From Microvelia longipes (Eukaryota; Arthropoda; Insecta; Hemiptera; Veliidae), in the NCBI GenBank assembly GCA_018340805.1, contig JACMZG010001914.1, forward strand, positions 27,295,132-27,359,131: DNA of 64,000 bases. Reading direction: 5' to 3'. The position numbers were made by a program, and so were the translations under genes. Under the pieces are notes generated by a model. That model had not been told where the DNA came from. It ran no database searches and was given only the letters and a program-made list of their open reading frames with translations. How positions within the stretch are numbered: the stretch's first letter is position 1; each line of letters starts with the position of its first letter. Shown piece by piece: positions 11,793-24,613 of the stretch.

Positions 11793-14700
11793 TTATTCAA
11801 CGTGCTTGATAAATTAAATTTCGTTTTTTTCAATTTGCTGCATTATTTTATGCAATTAACATTGAGCGTATTTTAATCATAAAATGACGTTTGTAAGGTT
11901 GTTTTTATTTCAAAACACTGTAAGTACTTTGCAAAATTGGGTCAGCAACAATAGTATCCATTTCTTTAACTTTTTCTATTATGTTGGCATATTTTCTATA
12001 AAAAATGCATAAAAAGTTTATATTTATTCCTAGTTTACGAAATATAAGAATAAGAAAAGGTAGTTCGGCTTGAACAATAGGTACAAGTGAGGGTGTCTGT
12101 AGTTCACATTGCAGTGTCCTTTGTAGCGGGGTTTATGAGAAAATTTAGTAATCATACTTTATTATTATCCTTCCTGAATAATTTTAGGTAACTGAGAAAA
12201 TATTTATTAGTTTATTTCTTTTTATTAGGATTTAAAAATAATTACAAACCAAATCTCGAGTTAGGTTTTTTAAAATGCGGAAAACTATAATAAGGACCAG
12301 ATTAAGGTACTGGTTCATCAATAATGAACCAGGTTATAAACATCGGTTTCGAAATTTTGGAGGAAACACATTTATTTCTCTGTAAACCTGCGGAAATATG
12401 AGGAAAAAGGGGAATTCCTGGTTAGAAAAACGACAAAATTAATTATGTCAGCAATCAACAATAATAAAAAATGCCTTTGAAACAGTAGGATTATAAACCA
12501 ACTTAAAACAGTTTGGTTTCAGGATACCGGCGAATAGAGTTAAATATAAATTATAATATTTTAATCTTATTTATATTGATCCTTATTTGATAAAAAAATA
12601 AATTTGAATTTCGCGGACCTTTAGTTCAAAAATAATAAAATCTTATTCTATTGCCAACCTCCTGGCTGAAAAATTCCTTTTTTTAAAAAATTAGAAAATT
12701 ATTCTAGGATTGTAAATATATAATAATTATTACTTTCAAATTGACGATTTTTTATTGTGTTAAATGTACGTGTTAATATGTTTTAAATTAGCAGCATAGA
12801 AATAATTTTTTTGTTTTACGAAAATTTAGAGAAGTATTTTGTTTTTTAAATTTGGTACGTCTGATAAGTTTGTTACTTTTTAGTCTAAATTCTCTTCGAG
12901 AGACGCGTTTTAAAATGTCCGTAAAATGAATTAATTTACATAAATAAATTGAGTTAAAACTGGTGTTCGGTCCTTTTTTAGTTAGTTTTAAAGTGAATTT
13001 TAATATAATTAATCGAAAAATTCGTAAAGTAGATCGATTCATCCAATAATTACCGCCGGCATGAATCGGTAAGTTTTGCAGCATTTTTTCATATTTTCTT
13101 AGAAATTTTGCTTTGAATTATTTGTTTTTAAGCAAATTATTATTTGACTTGAACTGTTCTTTTAATTAGTAAAATGTATATTTCAATTTATGATAATCAA
13201 AATGTATCAAAATTACTTCGCCTTCTAGGAATTGAAGTATACATTACTGAGTTAAAAACTTGATATACGGAGACATTTTTGGGGTTCAAGATTCAATCCT
13301 GAATTTAAATACTGTCGTAAAGGTTATTAAAAACGTTACTGAAATAATTTGTGACGAGGTAAGTTAAGATTTTAGTGAATTTTTGAAGAAAAAATAAGCT
13401 TATGAGGGTTTTTTGTAAGTCCAACTTTTCATTTTACGTTCTACGCATGCGCTGTTTTGTAATGAACGCATTTAGAGTTATCTGTCGAGTGTTCGTATTA
13501 ATTATTTTTGGTTTCATTATAAATGGAAAGCTATTTATAACCTGACGCATCGATTACAAAGTTAAGAAAGTACACAATGTAAAAACTCAACAGCGTCTGT
13601 TTGAATATTTTCCATTCTTCTGTTATATTAGTATGTCTATGATTTTTTATAAATTATAACCTACCTTTTAAAAAGATATGTTTTGGTTTGCTGTGAGATT
13701 ATTTTTTATTACAACACTAGCGAAAGAATCAGCTTTATTTTGGGAAACGTTTATTGATAATAAACTTATGAGGTTACCAATCCTGAATAAGCTTAGTCAT
13801 TTGAATGATTTACCTTCCTAATCTAAAACATTTTTACTGTCCTTTTTGCACTGACTCGTACATAGGTTTGGACCGGCACTCTTTCATACATAGAGTGCCT
13901 ATATAAGCTCAAAATTTAAGTGCGGTGTAAGCTCAACATTTGATATAATTTTGTGCTGCTAAGGTAAAGTTGCTAGACACAGCGGAACCTTTTGAACAAC
14001 TACAAAGTAAACTTTTATATTATGACTCAGACATCTTTGACTTGATCTATTTTTAGCACTGACCTTGAACGATACTCTTATTAACATATCCTTTAGCCTC
14101 TTGCTAATTCTAGTCCTTTGCGACCTTGAAATACAGAATGGACCTTTTATGTTAGTTTTTAATTATCATTGTAAATGTAATCGATTATTTTGTAAACTGG
14201 TCTCTTTCCCTCAAGCCTTTTTATATTTTAATTAGTATTTTTAACTGTTTACTGATTTAACCTTGGATGCGCTACTTGAGCCCACACTTTAAAGTTGTAG
14301 TTAATAAAAACATTTTAAAAAATGCTTGAGATTAAAAGTTAAAAATCTTGTTTTGTTACTAACAAGACTTAATAGCGTGAGTATAGAAAATCTAAATACT
14401 CACCGGTACCGGTGAGTATTTTAGTTAGGCAATTAGTGAGTGTTTACCAGTTTTAATGTATAAAATGTCACTGTATGTATCACATCCAGAATTGTTCATA
14501 TTTTAAAACTTTTTATTTCTATACTTTCATTTGAAAAGAAAGCCGGCCAATTAATTTTGTAGTAGCCCCCCCCCCCATTAGTATAATTTATTTTATTATA
14601 CTCTTTTAGGTATAATGTAATTTCACGTCATTATATAAAGCTTCATTTTTTCCCATTTATAGAATAGTCTCAATTATTGTTTTATCCCAAAATCTATTTT

Positions 14701-16891
14701 AAGACAGGTGCGTCTAGTTATAAAACTTTCGGTGTTTTATGACTATAATTCCTTTATATGACTGGAAAATTTTTAAAGACAATTCTTAATTGTAGTAACC
14801 TTACTCTAAGGCCGAAAAGGCATTGTTATATGAGACGTGTGTGTGAAATTTCTTAAATGTATGATTTTTTTATTTCCCTCTTAATATAGAAAAATATAGT
14901 TGTGTAATTCGAGAAAAGTAAGGATTATGAGTCGAATGTTATCCTGAATCTTAAATAGATTTTATAATTTTTGACTTCCGTCTAATGCGTATTTGGATGC
15001 GTATTGTTACGTTTTGCTGGGACAGTTAAAGAAATATCATATTCTTTGTTACTATCTTTGTACATAATAAATTTACTTTTTGGGGATTTTGTTAGGACCT
15101 AGGGTTTCTTTTTACGTTGATTAATATTTCTTTGGTTGTAACTTTGTACGTTTTAATTAATATTTTCTTGTTGTAACAAGTATGACTATCGTATTTACCT
15201 TCGATATATGCTAGAAATGTTTGGTTTTTGCCTTTGCAGGTGTAACAACCTGGGGCGTTCAACTAACGCTAAACTAGTTGTATTATGAAAAAACGTATAA
15301 TATGAGCTATATAAGTAGTCGTATTTGAGTAGGTCAGGTCAGGTGCTTTTGATTTTCTGCCAATACTATGTCAGTAATATTCACATTTGTTCAGTTTAGA
15401 CAGTTTTTGAAGTTAAAATGAATTCATCAAATACTTACCTGGGCGTACGTAAGAGAAACAAATACACCTCAACACAATATAAAAAATGTTTATTTCCGAT
15501 TAACATATAAGTGGTATTTATTTTTTTAATTGACCTTGTATCATCAAGTTCGTTATTTTTTCTTGTTTTTATTGTAAAACTCTAACCTATTGATCTTATG
15601 ACCTTAGTGAAAATTCTATTTTCTTCCCAAAACGCTACCGCAACTATCAGAATAGAATTAATTAATGCGTAAATCTGCTAATGAATTAACCTGCGTGAAT
15701 AATTCACCTGAATTAAATAAGCGTAAAATTGGTTTACGCCATTTTAAAACATAGCTTTAGTATCGTTGGTTTTTTTAAATTAATTTAATTAAAGAGGGAG
15801 TTTCTTTACATAATATTGGAAATAGTAAGGTAAGAGTAGCACGTTAGCCTTAATTATATAATTATTAAACAATTAATAACTTTAAACAGTAAGCAATTTT
15901 ATTCGATTTTGTTTATTTGACAAATGTTTATTTTAACTTATAATAAGTAAGTTCACTCTTTATATACTTGTTACAGATATGAAACCTACTCGTATTTATT
16001 GACGCGTATCATATCCTTAAACCTATATAGATCCCTTTCTCTTCCTTATTCTAAATACTTTTTATTTGTGAATATTTTTAATCGTATTGACATCCTGCTA
16101 ACTGTTGCCATCTTGCCTTTTGCACTTCTAACAATGCATTGAACGTTTTTTGTTTTTGTTTATATCTTTATATAGATTTTTCGTTTCTTAAAAATGATAG
16201 AACTTATTTCAATATTTCTAAAATATTTGTTATTTATACATAAATTAACCTTTGCTAAAATTAATTTTAAAGAACTTGTTTCTTTTAATTTTTTTACCCT
16301 ACCTGATAAAAAGGTGTTCTTAAAAAAAGTGTACATTAAAAAAAGTGGAGCCTGTACCTAAATTTTTTAACCTTTTGAAATGTCTCATCTTCTTTGTTAA
16401 TGTTTTAAAGATTTTAAAAAGTCAAGGGCAGAGTTGACTAATGAACACATCTTTTTCATAAAATATGCGGATATTTAGTTTACTTTGAAAGTGCTTTGAT
16501 GTTTAAATAATTATTTATTGCTAAAAAATTTAATGCAGGGACGTTTTATTTTAATGTAATTTACGGTCAGTGATATTTATAGGATTTAGGTATTGGAAAA
16601 TTTTTAAAATTCTTGTACAGAAGTAATGACTTTCTGATTTAATAAAACTTAACCCTTCTTCTTGATTTATTTTTACCAATTTTACTGTACCGACTAAAAA
16701 TATAAAAATAATCCATTTATTTGATTTTCCAAAAGGTCTTAGGTCGTCTTTAATTTCCCGTTTTTTAACCTTGCGTACAAAATCTGTAGTTAGCTGTAGT
16801 TGACTTGAATTGAGAGGAAATGACTTCAATAGCAACAAAATCAACGAATAAAAATAAATAAAAACATGATCAATTTGAAATAATTAAATGA
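11793..16891. other. No gene recognised; AT-rich, one perfect palindrome
   Basis: Open frames at 12788-13084 (-) and 16551-16844 (-) are Lys/Asn/Ile/Leu-rich with no recognisable domain. A strong minus-strand donor, CCCAG followed by GTAAGTATT, lies near 15437 but has no ATG before it. A plus-strand TATATAAG (15309) lies about 100 bases upstream of ATG at 15418, which opens only 30 codons. Neither is enough to call a gene. Confidence 0.4.
14394..14421. repeat. Perfect 28-bp palindrome
   Basis: AAATACTCACCGGT is followed at once by its exact complement ACCGGTGAGTATTT. The GC centre CACCGGTACCGGTG stands out in AT-rich DNA. Each half contains GGTGAGTATT, a good splice-donor match, one on each strand. 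Confidence 0.9.
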
Positions 16892-17133
16892 AAGTCACTC
16901 CACAAAATAAAACTTTATTGGCAAAGCACTTTCAACCTAACTAAAGGCCATCATCTTTAGTGGCAAAGCACTTTTAACCTAGCTAGAAGCCATAATCTTT
17001 ATTGGCAAAGTACTTTCAACCTAGCTAGAGACCACATCATCTTTATTGGCAAAGCACTTTCAACCTACCTACCTAGAGGTAGGTCATCTTTATTGGCGCT
17101 TTGCCAATAAAGTTTTATTTTGTGGAAAGACTT
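16892..17133. mobile_element. MITE with 35-bp inverted ends and four internal tandem units
   Basis: Ends are inverted copies: AAGTC.CTCCACAAAATAAAA...GGCAAAGC on the left and GCTTTGCCAATAAAG...TTTTGTGGAAAGACTT on the right. Inside, a unit of about 45 bases beginning ATTGGCAAAGCACTTTCAAC occurs four times, with CTAGCTAGA and CATCATCTTT blocks. The right flank GATGAACTCCATTCA recurs after the element at 19710-19990, so both belong to one family. Confidence 0.8.
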
Positions 17134-17680
17134 TAAATTTAATTCTTTAAGATGAACTCCATTCAAGCTGATTCTCTAGATGTAATGATCAATTTGGTTC
17201 AAATTGGCAACATAAATTTTTATGATGGCGTGTGGCAGATTTGTTGACAGTTAATTTTAAAATGAAGGAAACGTTTTCAATGCATAGTTTTGTTGCTTTT
17301 TTAGGAACCTTATTACTCTCGCATTTTAATTACTTACTACTTTTATTACTCTATTAGAACCTTTAGCTTATCTTTTGATTACTATTTAATACATTCTTTT
17401 AAACTCCTTTAAGTCTTGATTTGGTTGGGCAGGTGGTTGTAATTTTTACAACCTGAAGTCCATAATTTTGAGCCACTGCTTTACAAATTCTGTATCGTAA
17501 GTTTTATTTTGTTTTTGGTGTGGTACATGTGCATGTTATCATTCTTTTAAAAATTATTAATAAAATATTTGTATTACTACTTTTATAGAAACTTTAGCTG
17601 CTAGAAATGCAGGAAAAAATTAATTGATTAGTTTTACGATTATATCCATTTTTAAAAGCTTGTATGTATTTTAAGTATCT
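17134..17680. other. No gene recognised
   Basis: AT-rich sequence with no supported exon or recognised repeat. Confidence 0.4.
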
Positions 17681-17921
<241 letters not shown>

Positions 17922-19709
17922 ATATTTTTAAAAATCTAATATTAACATGTATTAAATGCACGATAACATGTATAAATATATGTTAACATTTGCAAACGTT
18001 TCTTGTATTACAAACATGTATGATTTTAATGAATATTTTACATCAAATACAATTCATCCTTTGTTCTTATTTGTTTTATTTACTAAAATAAAATAATTTT
18101 ATTGATCAGCAGTTTTGAATATTTAACTGCATTCAATGGATTCTTATTAATTTCAATAATTAATTAAAATGTAATCAAAATAATGAACTTTCTCTGTATC
18201 TTTGTCTACTACCTGTCTTATCCGCCTTTCACTTTTTTATTTATTTTGTTGGCATAAGTTATTATCTAGTCCTATTATTGAAATTGAACTGTCCTTGCTT
18301 AGACCACCTTGAATTGTTCTTTCTGTACTTTTAGATTCAACCACTAGATTACAGGTTCGAGACTGATTTTCTTGGTTTTATTTTCATAAGAATCTACTAG
18401 ATCACGTTTGTTTGTTATGTTGGTAATGACCCTTTTCTATTATTATTTCGATTTTATAAGGTTTATTGTTAACGTATTTTTAAGTTGGATTGTTCATATT
18501 TGTTTTGAATTACTTGCTGATTGTTTTCTATACAATTATTTTCAATCAAATGTGAGATTTTTTGTTTGTTTGTTTTAGTAAATTTTCATCATAAAAGGAC
18601 ATTATCTCTTAACAAACACAAACAATATAAAAATTGGAACTTTCTTTTTTAGGTTAATACGTATGTACAAACCCTCTGTTCATGCATAAACAATTCTAGG
18701 CTCAGAAGCCCTTAAAATTTATGTCTTAAATTTTAGGTAGGTAGGAAAGCTTTTAAATTACAGGGGGAAATATCTTAAATTTGACGGAGTAAAGATTTTT
18801 TAGATAACTTTCAAACAAATTTTCGGATTTGAATGAAACCGTAAAAAAATCTTCCTTGTTATTGTTATTAAACCCTTTTGTTTATGAAATGTCTATGACG
18901 TCATATCCTGCAATAATCACTCAGCAATAATTCACTAAACCTCGAAAAGTTATCGAATATAAAATTAAAAATGCATGTACTATTATGTATTGTAAACAAA
19001 AAATGCGGCCAATAGGCGGAAGGCCTCTTAATTCTTTATGAAAAAGCCTTGACTACATTAGATGTAGCAATAATAGTCTATTTCTGTGAAAGAGAACTCC
19101 CCGAATCAAGTTAAATCATAAGTCACCCACGTTCGACTGCATTTTTTAAACGTTTTTACTGACATTGTTCACACATCTAACGTTAAGGGTCGTTAGCTGG
19201 CGGAAGTGAGGGCGTAACTAGCTTACTCTATGGCCTAGAAGTGTCACTTTCCATAGGAACGTGCGTCTTTATATTGCTTCTTGTTCTGACTTCTAATTAG
19301 CCTTATTATTACATCAGAGGCTTCTACTGGGTAAAGTACTTTTTGTTTTATGCTAAATTTTTATTTTTTTAAACACAGACTAAATTTTAATCTTCTGCCA
19401 TTACTTATAGGGTAAGTTTTATTGCTGCTACGTTGCTCTTTCGTTTCTGTCAATGCCTTCAATTAGCTGATTTGCTATGGTCTAGTTAAACTCATACTAT
19501 AGAGCTTACGAATCGTACAAAATTTCCATGGGTACTATTCTACAAGTCTATTCAATAGGATGTCGAGATTCAATTCAAACATGTTTAGTTCCTAGAAGCC
19601 TTTGGTATCATAAAATGTATATAAAACATAAGGGACATGTTAACTGTACTGTTGCACAATATTCTCTGTCTGTTTGTTTATTAATTAACTTATAAACAGA
19701 CAAAATGTA
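17922..19709. other. No gene recognised
   Basis: AT-rich. A moderately GC-richer block at 19000-19330 looks like old repeat DNA but was not matched to anything else in the window. Confidence 0.4.
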
Positions 19710-19990
19710 TTAAAAGAAGAATAAGTCTCTCCACAAAAATATATTTTTTAATAGCAAAGCGATTTCCACCTAACAAGAGGGCACCAGTGCTAGCTGTTGA
19801 ATAAAGAAGAGGGTGTTAGATGCGTCTTGCAGATCAGATATCAAAGTCTGACTGGCTATCTGAGTCTATATTTGATACCTGATCTGTAACTCATCTATCA
19901 CCCTTTTCTTTATTCAACGGCTAGCACTGATGATGAACTCTTGTTATTTTTGTGGAAAGATTTCTTCTTTTATTAAGATGAACTCCATTG
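19710..19990. mobile_element. Foldback MITE
   Basis: Two long arms pair: CAGTGCTAGCTGTTGAATAA...GGGTGTTAGATG on the left against CATCTATCACCC...TTATTCAACGGCTAGCACTG on the right, with outer CTCCACAAAAATA and TTTTTGTGGAAAG. The spacer is about 20 bases near 19850. The right flank AAGATGAACTCCATTGA matches that of the MITE at 16892-17133. No coding capacity. Confidence 0.8.
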
Positions 19991-20924
19991 ACGCTCACCT
20001 TAGTTCATGAAATTTATGAAACCCTGTATCATAAACTGTATCGAGCTGGTAGAAATCAAATGCACTAAGTTAGTATATGGACAACATAGGAAGCATCTCC
20101 TGGGATATGGGTCATCAAAAATTTATTTCAAAACATGAAGCCATGGTAGTTGCATTATGTTTTAATACACTTCATTATTTTCACATGATACATAAAAATT
20201 AAATCTATCCGCATTTTTACCACTTACTTTTAATTATAATTCTGTTTCATAGAAACCAGTTTATCCAGTGCCGGATGTGTAATTTAAATGGTACAGGTTT
20301 ATGTATACTATATACACTTGTTGTTTACAATGAACTTTGTTTACGAATGATTTTTTTATTGTTTATTTTTTTCTTGAGACATTCACAATTATATTTATAG
20401 GAATAAAAGAATTTCTCAATTCTTTTATTTCATATTTTTACATAACATTCAGTACAACTGTTGACCTAACAATACCTGTATAGTGAAGAATTTGAAAGCA
20501 ATAATCATTATTTTCTTTGCAAACCGTTTTCTGATGATTAAAATCAAGTTAAATATAAAAATGAATTTTAAATAGAATATCCTTACGATTCTCACATAAA
20601 GTAACCTAAGTAACGTAGCTTAAGTTACCTTAGTTAAGTAGTCTAGTTGTCCTATCATACTTCATCAAATTAGGTTTACTCGTTTTTAGCGAATTAGGAA
20701 TAAATTTGCCCAAATTGGGTAATAGTTACCAAATAAATAACAATATTTGGTTTATAAATGATTGAGACCATTTATGAATGGCCATGTTTCCCTTAATTTA
20801 AAGAATTTTATTTTTAGACCATATTAAATGTTCGAATTATTACTATAATGAACTAATTATTCTAAATTAAAATTTAGGAAAATTTTATTGTTGATTTTAT
20901 ATTAACTATATTATAGTGGGAGGC
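19991..20924. other. No gene recognised
   Basis: AT-rich sequence with short inverted repeats (for example around 20400) and no supported exon. Confidence 0.4.
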
Positions 20925-21130
20925 TGGCCCTTACCCAGCCAGATTATTATTATTTTTTTGGGGGGGGGGGGGCACACTTAAAGGGGCCGACGCTTCACTC
21001 ACCTCATAAGGAATTACACTGAAAACTACTTTGTCAGAGGATCTGATATTTTTCAGAGAGGGGGAATGCTCCCTCTCCCTGGAGGAGGGGGAGGTACACG
21101 GGGTACAATTAGGAGGCCCAATGGGAGGTA
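20925..21130. repeat. GC-rich block with poly-G run, probably old element fragment
   Basis: Begins with a small hairpin (GGCTGG and CCAGCC), then a run of 12 G, then GGGGCCGACGCTTCACTCACC and a purine-rich GGAGGAGGGGGAGG. The composition is unlike the flanks. Poly-G runs occur inside both hAT-type elements of this window, but no matching ends or target duplication were found here. Confidence 0.45.
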
Positions 21131-21638
21131 CAAGTGTAGTTGTAATATAAATTTAGTCTAACTCAAGTAAACTTATTTATTTGTCGCAATATTTTTCAAT
21201 TATTCTGGAAAATTATTTGTATGGACCATAAAAAATTAATTTATTTTGTGTACTGAGTGAGCAAAACATTAGTTTGTTTTTAAAAGAAAAATAATTTACC
21301 GTTTCAATATCCTTTTTGTAATTTATAACAATCGAATAAATTCTTTATTTCACGGTGTTTGTAAAATGTTAGAAATAATGACAGAATAAATACAGCATTT
21401 AAGATAGGTTCATTATAACCATTTTTATATTGTCATTTATAAAATTATTTAATAATTATGGTGCTTATATTTTATACGTAAGAATCCCCAATTAGACATT
21501 ATTTTATTGGACTATAAAAGAAAACTTATTTAGGGACGAAGTTGAAGAACAAAAAGGATTGAAGACGAATAAAATGTTTCTTTATTTTGATTAGAGCCGA
21601 TTGGCTTTTTTCTGATAAAAAATTATTTTTTGAAAAAG

Positions 21639-21673
21639 TACAAAGTACTTATTCAAAAAATAAGTACTTTGTA
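21639..21673. repeat. Perfect 15-bp stem hairpin
   Basis: TACAAAGTACTTATT and AATAAGTACTTTGTA are separated by five bases. The arms extend imperfectly into the A/T runs outside. Confidence 0.8.
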
Positions 21674-22043
21674 TTTTCGAGAATACTGTTTTAAATTTTT
21701 TATTGAAGCGTTTTTTCTTTCAGTGGTAGTAAACCTTTAACATTAATACTTTGACTGATATAACTTTCTTTAATACATTCTGATAGCGAATTACTAATTA
21801 ACAGTTAGTTAGCTTTTAGCGCACAGTATGGTTAGTTGTTAACGAAGTGCAAAATCATTTTGTTTTTATATTATTTGTTATAATGTAATACAGAGTATGA
21901 TATAATATTGAGTCATTAGAGAGTAAAAGTATAATACTAAAGGTAGGTTATAAGTTAGTTCATACTGAAAGTAAGAGTCAATACCAACTCTGAGGCTAAG
22001 GAAAAGAAAAGTGGATTTTTATTTATATATCTTTTTTAGGAAT

Positions 22044-22305
22044 CTTTTTACCTTTTCTGATACATGGCAAGAAATATACACGTCTTGTCCCTATCTGAAT
22101 GTTTAAACTGTTACAAATAACAGTTTAAACTAACTAACTAACGTTTGTTAAAACTAAGTTTTAACAAACGGTTTAAACCGTTTTATTAAAACGGTTTAAA
22201 AATTTAGATAGGGAGGAGATTTGTATATTTTTTGTGGTTTCTTTTTACCTTTTCTGACACATGGCAAGAAATATACACGTCTCGTCCCTATCTTAATGTT
22301 TAAAC
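22044..22305 (+). repeat. Direct duplication, units offset by 197 bp
   Basis: CTTTTTACCTTTTCTGAYAC, ATGGCAAGAAATATACACGT and GTCCCTATC occur at 22044 and again at 22241 with few differences. The first unit contains the hairpin cluster at 22087-22214; in the second the hairpins are broken. Confidence 0.85.
22087..22214. other. Cloverleaf-like cluster: outer stem enclosing three perfect hairpins
   Basis: Outer stem TCCCTATCTGAAT (22088-22100) pairs with ATTTAGATAGGGA (22202-22214) with one G-T mismatch. Within it lie three hairpins: 22101-22130 (GTTTAAACTGTT / AACAGTTTAAAC), 22142-22170 (CGTTTGTTAAAAC / GTTTTAACAAACG) and 22172-22200 (TTTAAACCGTTTT / AAAACGGTTTAAA). The outline recalls a four-way junction. 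No tRNA A or B box is present, so this is not a tRNA. Confidence 0.8.
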
Positions 22306-22369
22306 CGTTTCAAACAACGGACCGTTAAACCGGCGTTTAATCAGTTTCATTAAAACGGTTAACATATAC

Positions 22370-22560
22370 GCACTCATACAGACATACAAATTGGTAAAAA
22401 CTACTTACGAGGTCTTAAGAAACACCTGACCAACCACAATTCCAGCAACCAACCATTCGCCTCTAACCAACAATTCAGGTGATACCCCGATGTTGAGGTT
22501 TTAGTGCAAAATACACTTTACCTGTATAAGTACGGTATAAATAAGAAAAAGTAAAAATAT
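22370..22560 (+). repeat. Dispersed repeat family K, copy 3
   Basis: Carries AAAACTACTTACGAGGTC, ACACCTGA and the end block GTACGGTATAAATAAG.AAAAAGTAAAA, in the same order as 4984-5200. Confidence 0.65.
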
Positions 22561-22949
22561 AGAATTAAAAAATAAGAATATAGAATTACTAAAGGTAAAA
22601 TGTGTTTTTAAGTTTTTTTATTCATAAATGTTTAAGATTACCTTTACTTCAAGTAATTTAGTATTAGCCTGGGCTATAGACTAGTATGTTAGCATCTAGT
22701 TAAAATGTATTTTAATACATTTTAATTTTTAGGTTTTGTTCAGAAATCCGGCACTTTTAAATTGCTTTAAAAATCTCCTTATACCTTATTACCTGCTTAT
22801 AGTTGTTTCCATAGAGTTTTTTTCTGATAATGTGAAACCATTGAAGATATTCATGCTTCATTGGCTGTTTAACCTTGTTTGCAATTTTCAATAGAGTTCA
22901 ATATGTTCAATAGAGCAGGTACTATTTTACTATTTTACAATGCATTTAC

Positions 22950-23135
22950 TCAAAGTATCTTTAGGATTTATGTTTATTAATTTTCCTCATTTATACCGCA
23001 GGAACGTATTGAGTTGCAAAAAATCCGAAATAGGGATGTGAACGGATGCCTCCTAAGTGGTTATCACAAAGTTGTGTGTCCGTACGTGTGTGTTATCGTC
23101 GTAGCTCCCAGTGTATTTATGCCAGGGAGTTAAAA
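22950..23135 (-). repeat. Dispersed repeat family K, copy 2 (inverted relative to copy 3)
   Basis: On the minus strand it reads CTGGGAGCTACGACGATAAC, an ACAC run, AACCACTTAGGAGGC and ends GCGGTATAAATGAGGAAAA, matching copy 1. About 35 bases further on (23181) the plus strand has GAGGACGAGCGAAGC, the same GCGAAGC core as the large arrays. Confidence 0.75.
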
Positions 23136-24125
23136 ATTTAAGATGTGTTGCTTAATAAATTTAACTACTTTTATATTCTGAGGACGAGCGAAGCTAGTTT
23201 GTACCAAGTATGTGCAGTTGGTTTTTGACGTGTGTTTCTTGTTGATTTCTCTCTATTTTTTGGTTTTCGATGGAGTTACTTTGTTGTATGGCAAATCAAC
23301 TCAGTACGTCGTCCCACTGATTCAAGATCCTTGCATCTACTCTTTACTATTTTACACATCTATAGTACATTCTTCAATTCATAAGTGTATTGAAGAAGAT
23401 ATGTAACTAGAAGATTTTATATGTAACTCTAATATACATCTTCTATTCTTGTTATTTCTTAAAGCACTAAACTTCTTTTTTTTTAACTTTCTGGTATTTG
23501 TTGTTACTCTAAATACATTTTATTGTTTATATTAGTAATTCTTATAAAGTTTGATTTATAATCCAGTGCCGTAGTCCTATCCGTAAAGTTCACGAACTAG
23601 TTATATCCTTCGGGTTTTCTAACCCAAGGACATTTAGCGTAACATCAATTAATACACCGTATCAACATAATAACTTACTGTAATCAGACTCAATTAAGTA
23701 TTCTATTGAAGAAATGTAATATACGGGCGTGCCGTCTTTTGTCATTGTGATTCATAACAGACTTGGTTAACTTTTGTCTCTATTAGCAATATTCATATTT
23801 AAATCAGACGATTTTTATTTCGTAAAGAATTAATTTATATGTTGAAAGTATCTACTGACAATTTTTTACACCAGCTTAACGTATCCACTATAGTTATAAC
23901 ATTATTCTCATAGAGCAAGTTTAATGTAACAATTTTTCGAAAGTTGTATTTTTATTTATTCCTTGGAATATTTATAACTGCGCTTTGTTGAGAAATAACA
24001 CATTATAGACTTATTTTTTTTAAATTTTAAATGTTAATTCCAATAATTGATTATAATTATGTCTTGTTAGTTTTTTCTGTAAATATAGTGCATGCCTAGA
24101 ACAATATTTATAGCAAAATGTTATT
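23136..24125. other. No gene recognised
   Basis: The 64-codon open frame at 23212-23406 shows no recognisable domain. Confidence 0.4.
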
Positions 24126-24200
24126 ATAGCGAATTTTCAAAGAAAAAATGAGCTTCTGAGGTTGGGGCCTTGGAGGGGGTATGGGGGACTCACTGATCAA

Positions 24201-24273
<73 letters not shown>

Positions 24274-24377
24274 ACTTACGAATGAATCAGGATAAGCTTA
24301 TAAAAACACACTCACTTCATTCGTAAGTTATGTTCTGAGGCTGATTCTGTTCTATTTAATATATATATATAATATAT

Positions 24378-24414
<37 letters not shown>

Positions 24415-24613
24415 TATATATATATATATTATATATTTATAGACGAGAGCAGAGATGATTGCAGGGCTGCAACAAAACAATTTTAGGATTTATGACTAAT
24501 CTTAGGATGATTTCTATATATTTGATCAGTAAGTTCCCCCTCCCAAAAAATTCATCTTCCCCCTCCACGACCCCAATCTTATAAGCTCATTTTTATTTGT
24601 AAATTCGCTAAAA
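24126..24613. mobile_element. MITE with TAGCGAATTT ends and two internal (TA)n arrays
   Basis: Ends are inverted copies: TAGCGAATTTTCAAAG, GAGCTTCTGAGGTTGGGG on the left versus CCCCAATCTTATAAGCTC and TAAATTCGCTA on the right. GGAGGGGG and CCCCCTCC also pair. Inside are (TA)n tracts at 24205-24271 and 24357-24440 with a hairpin between (AACTTACGAATGAA at 24272 pairs with TTCATTCGTAAGTT ending at 24330). Fragments of the same end occur at 27159, 52465 and 55911. Confidence 0.8.

Noticed and set aside
12788..13084. 98-codon minus-strand open frame as a gene
   Set aside because: Lys/Asn/Leu-rich composition of AT-rich noncoding DNA, with no domain, signal peptide or splice support.
15400..15480. 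First exon of the cuticle protein on the minus strand (CCCAG before GTAAGTATT)
   Set aside because: The donor is good but no ATG precedes it in a phase that would join to ATA TGC at 11242.
15305..15510. A plus-strand gene start (TATATAAG, then ATG at 15418 with possible donors)
   Set aside because: The reading is at most 30 codons, no downstream exon is recognisable, and TATA-like strings are common in this AT-rich DNA.
22087..22214. tRNA from the cloverleaf outline
   Set aside because: Stems are too long, and there are no A/B boxes, T-loop or anticodon loop features.
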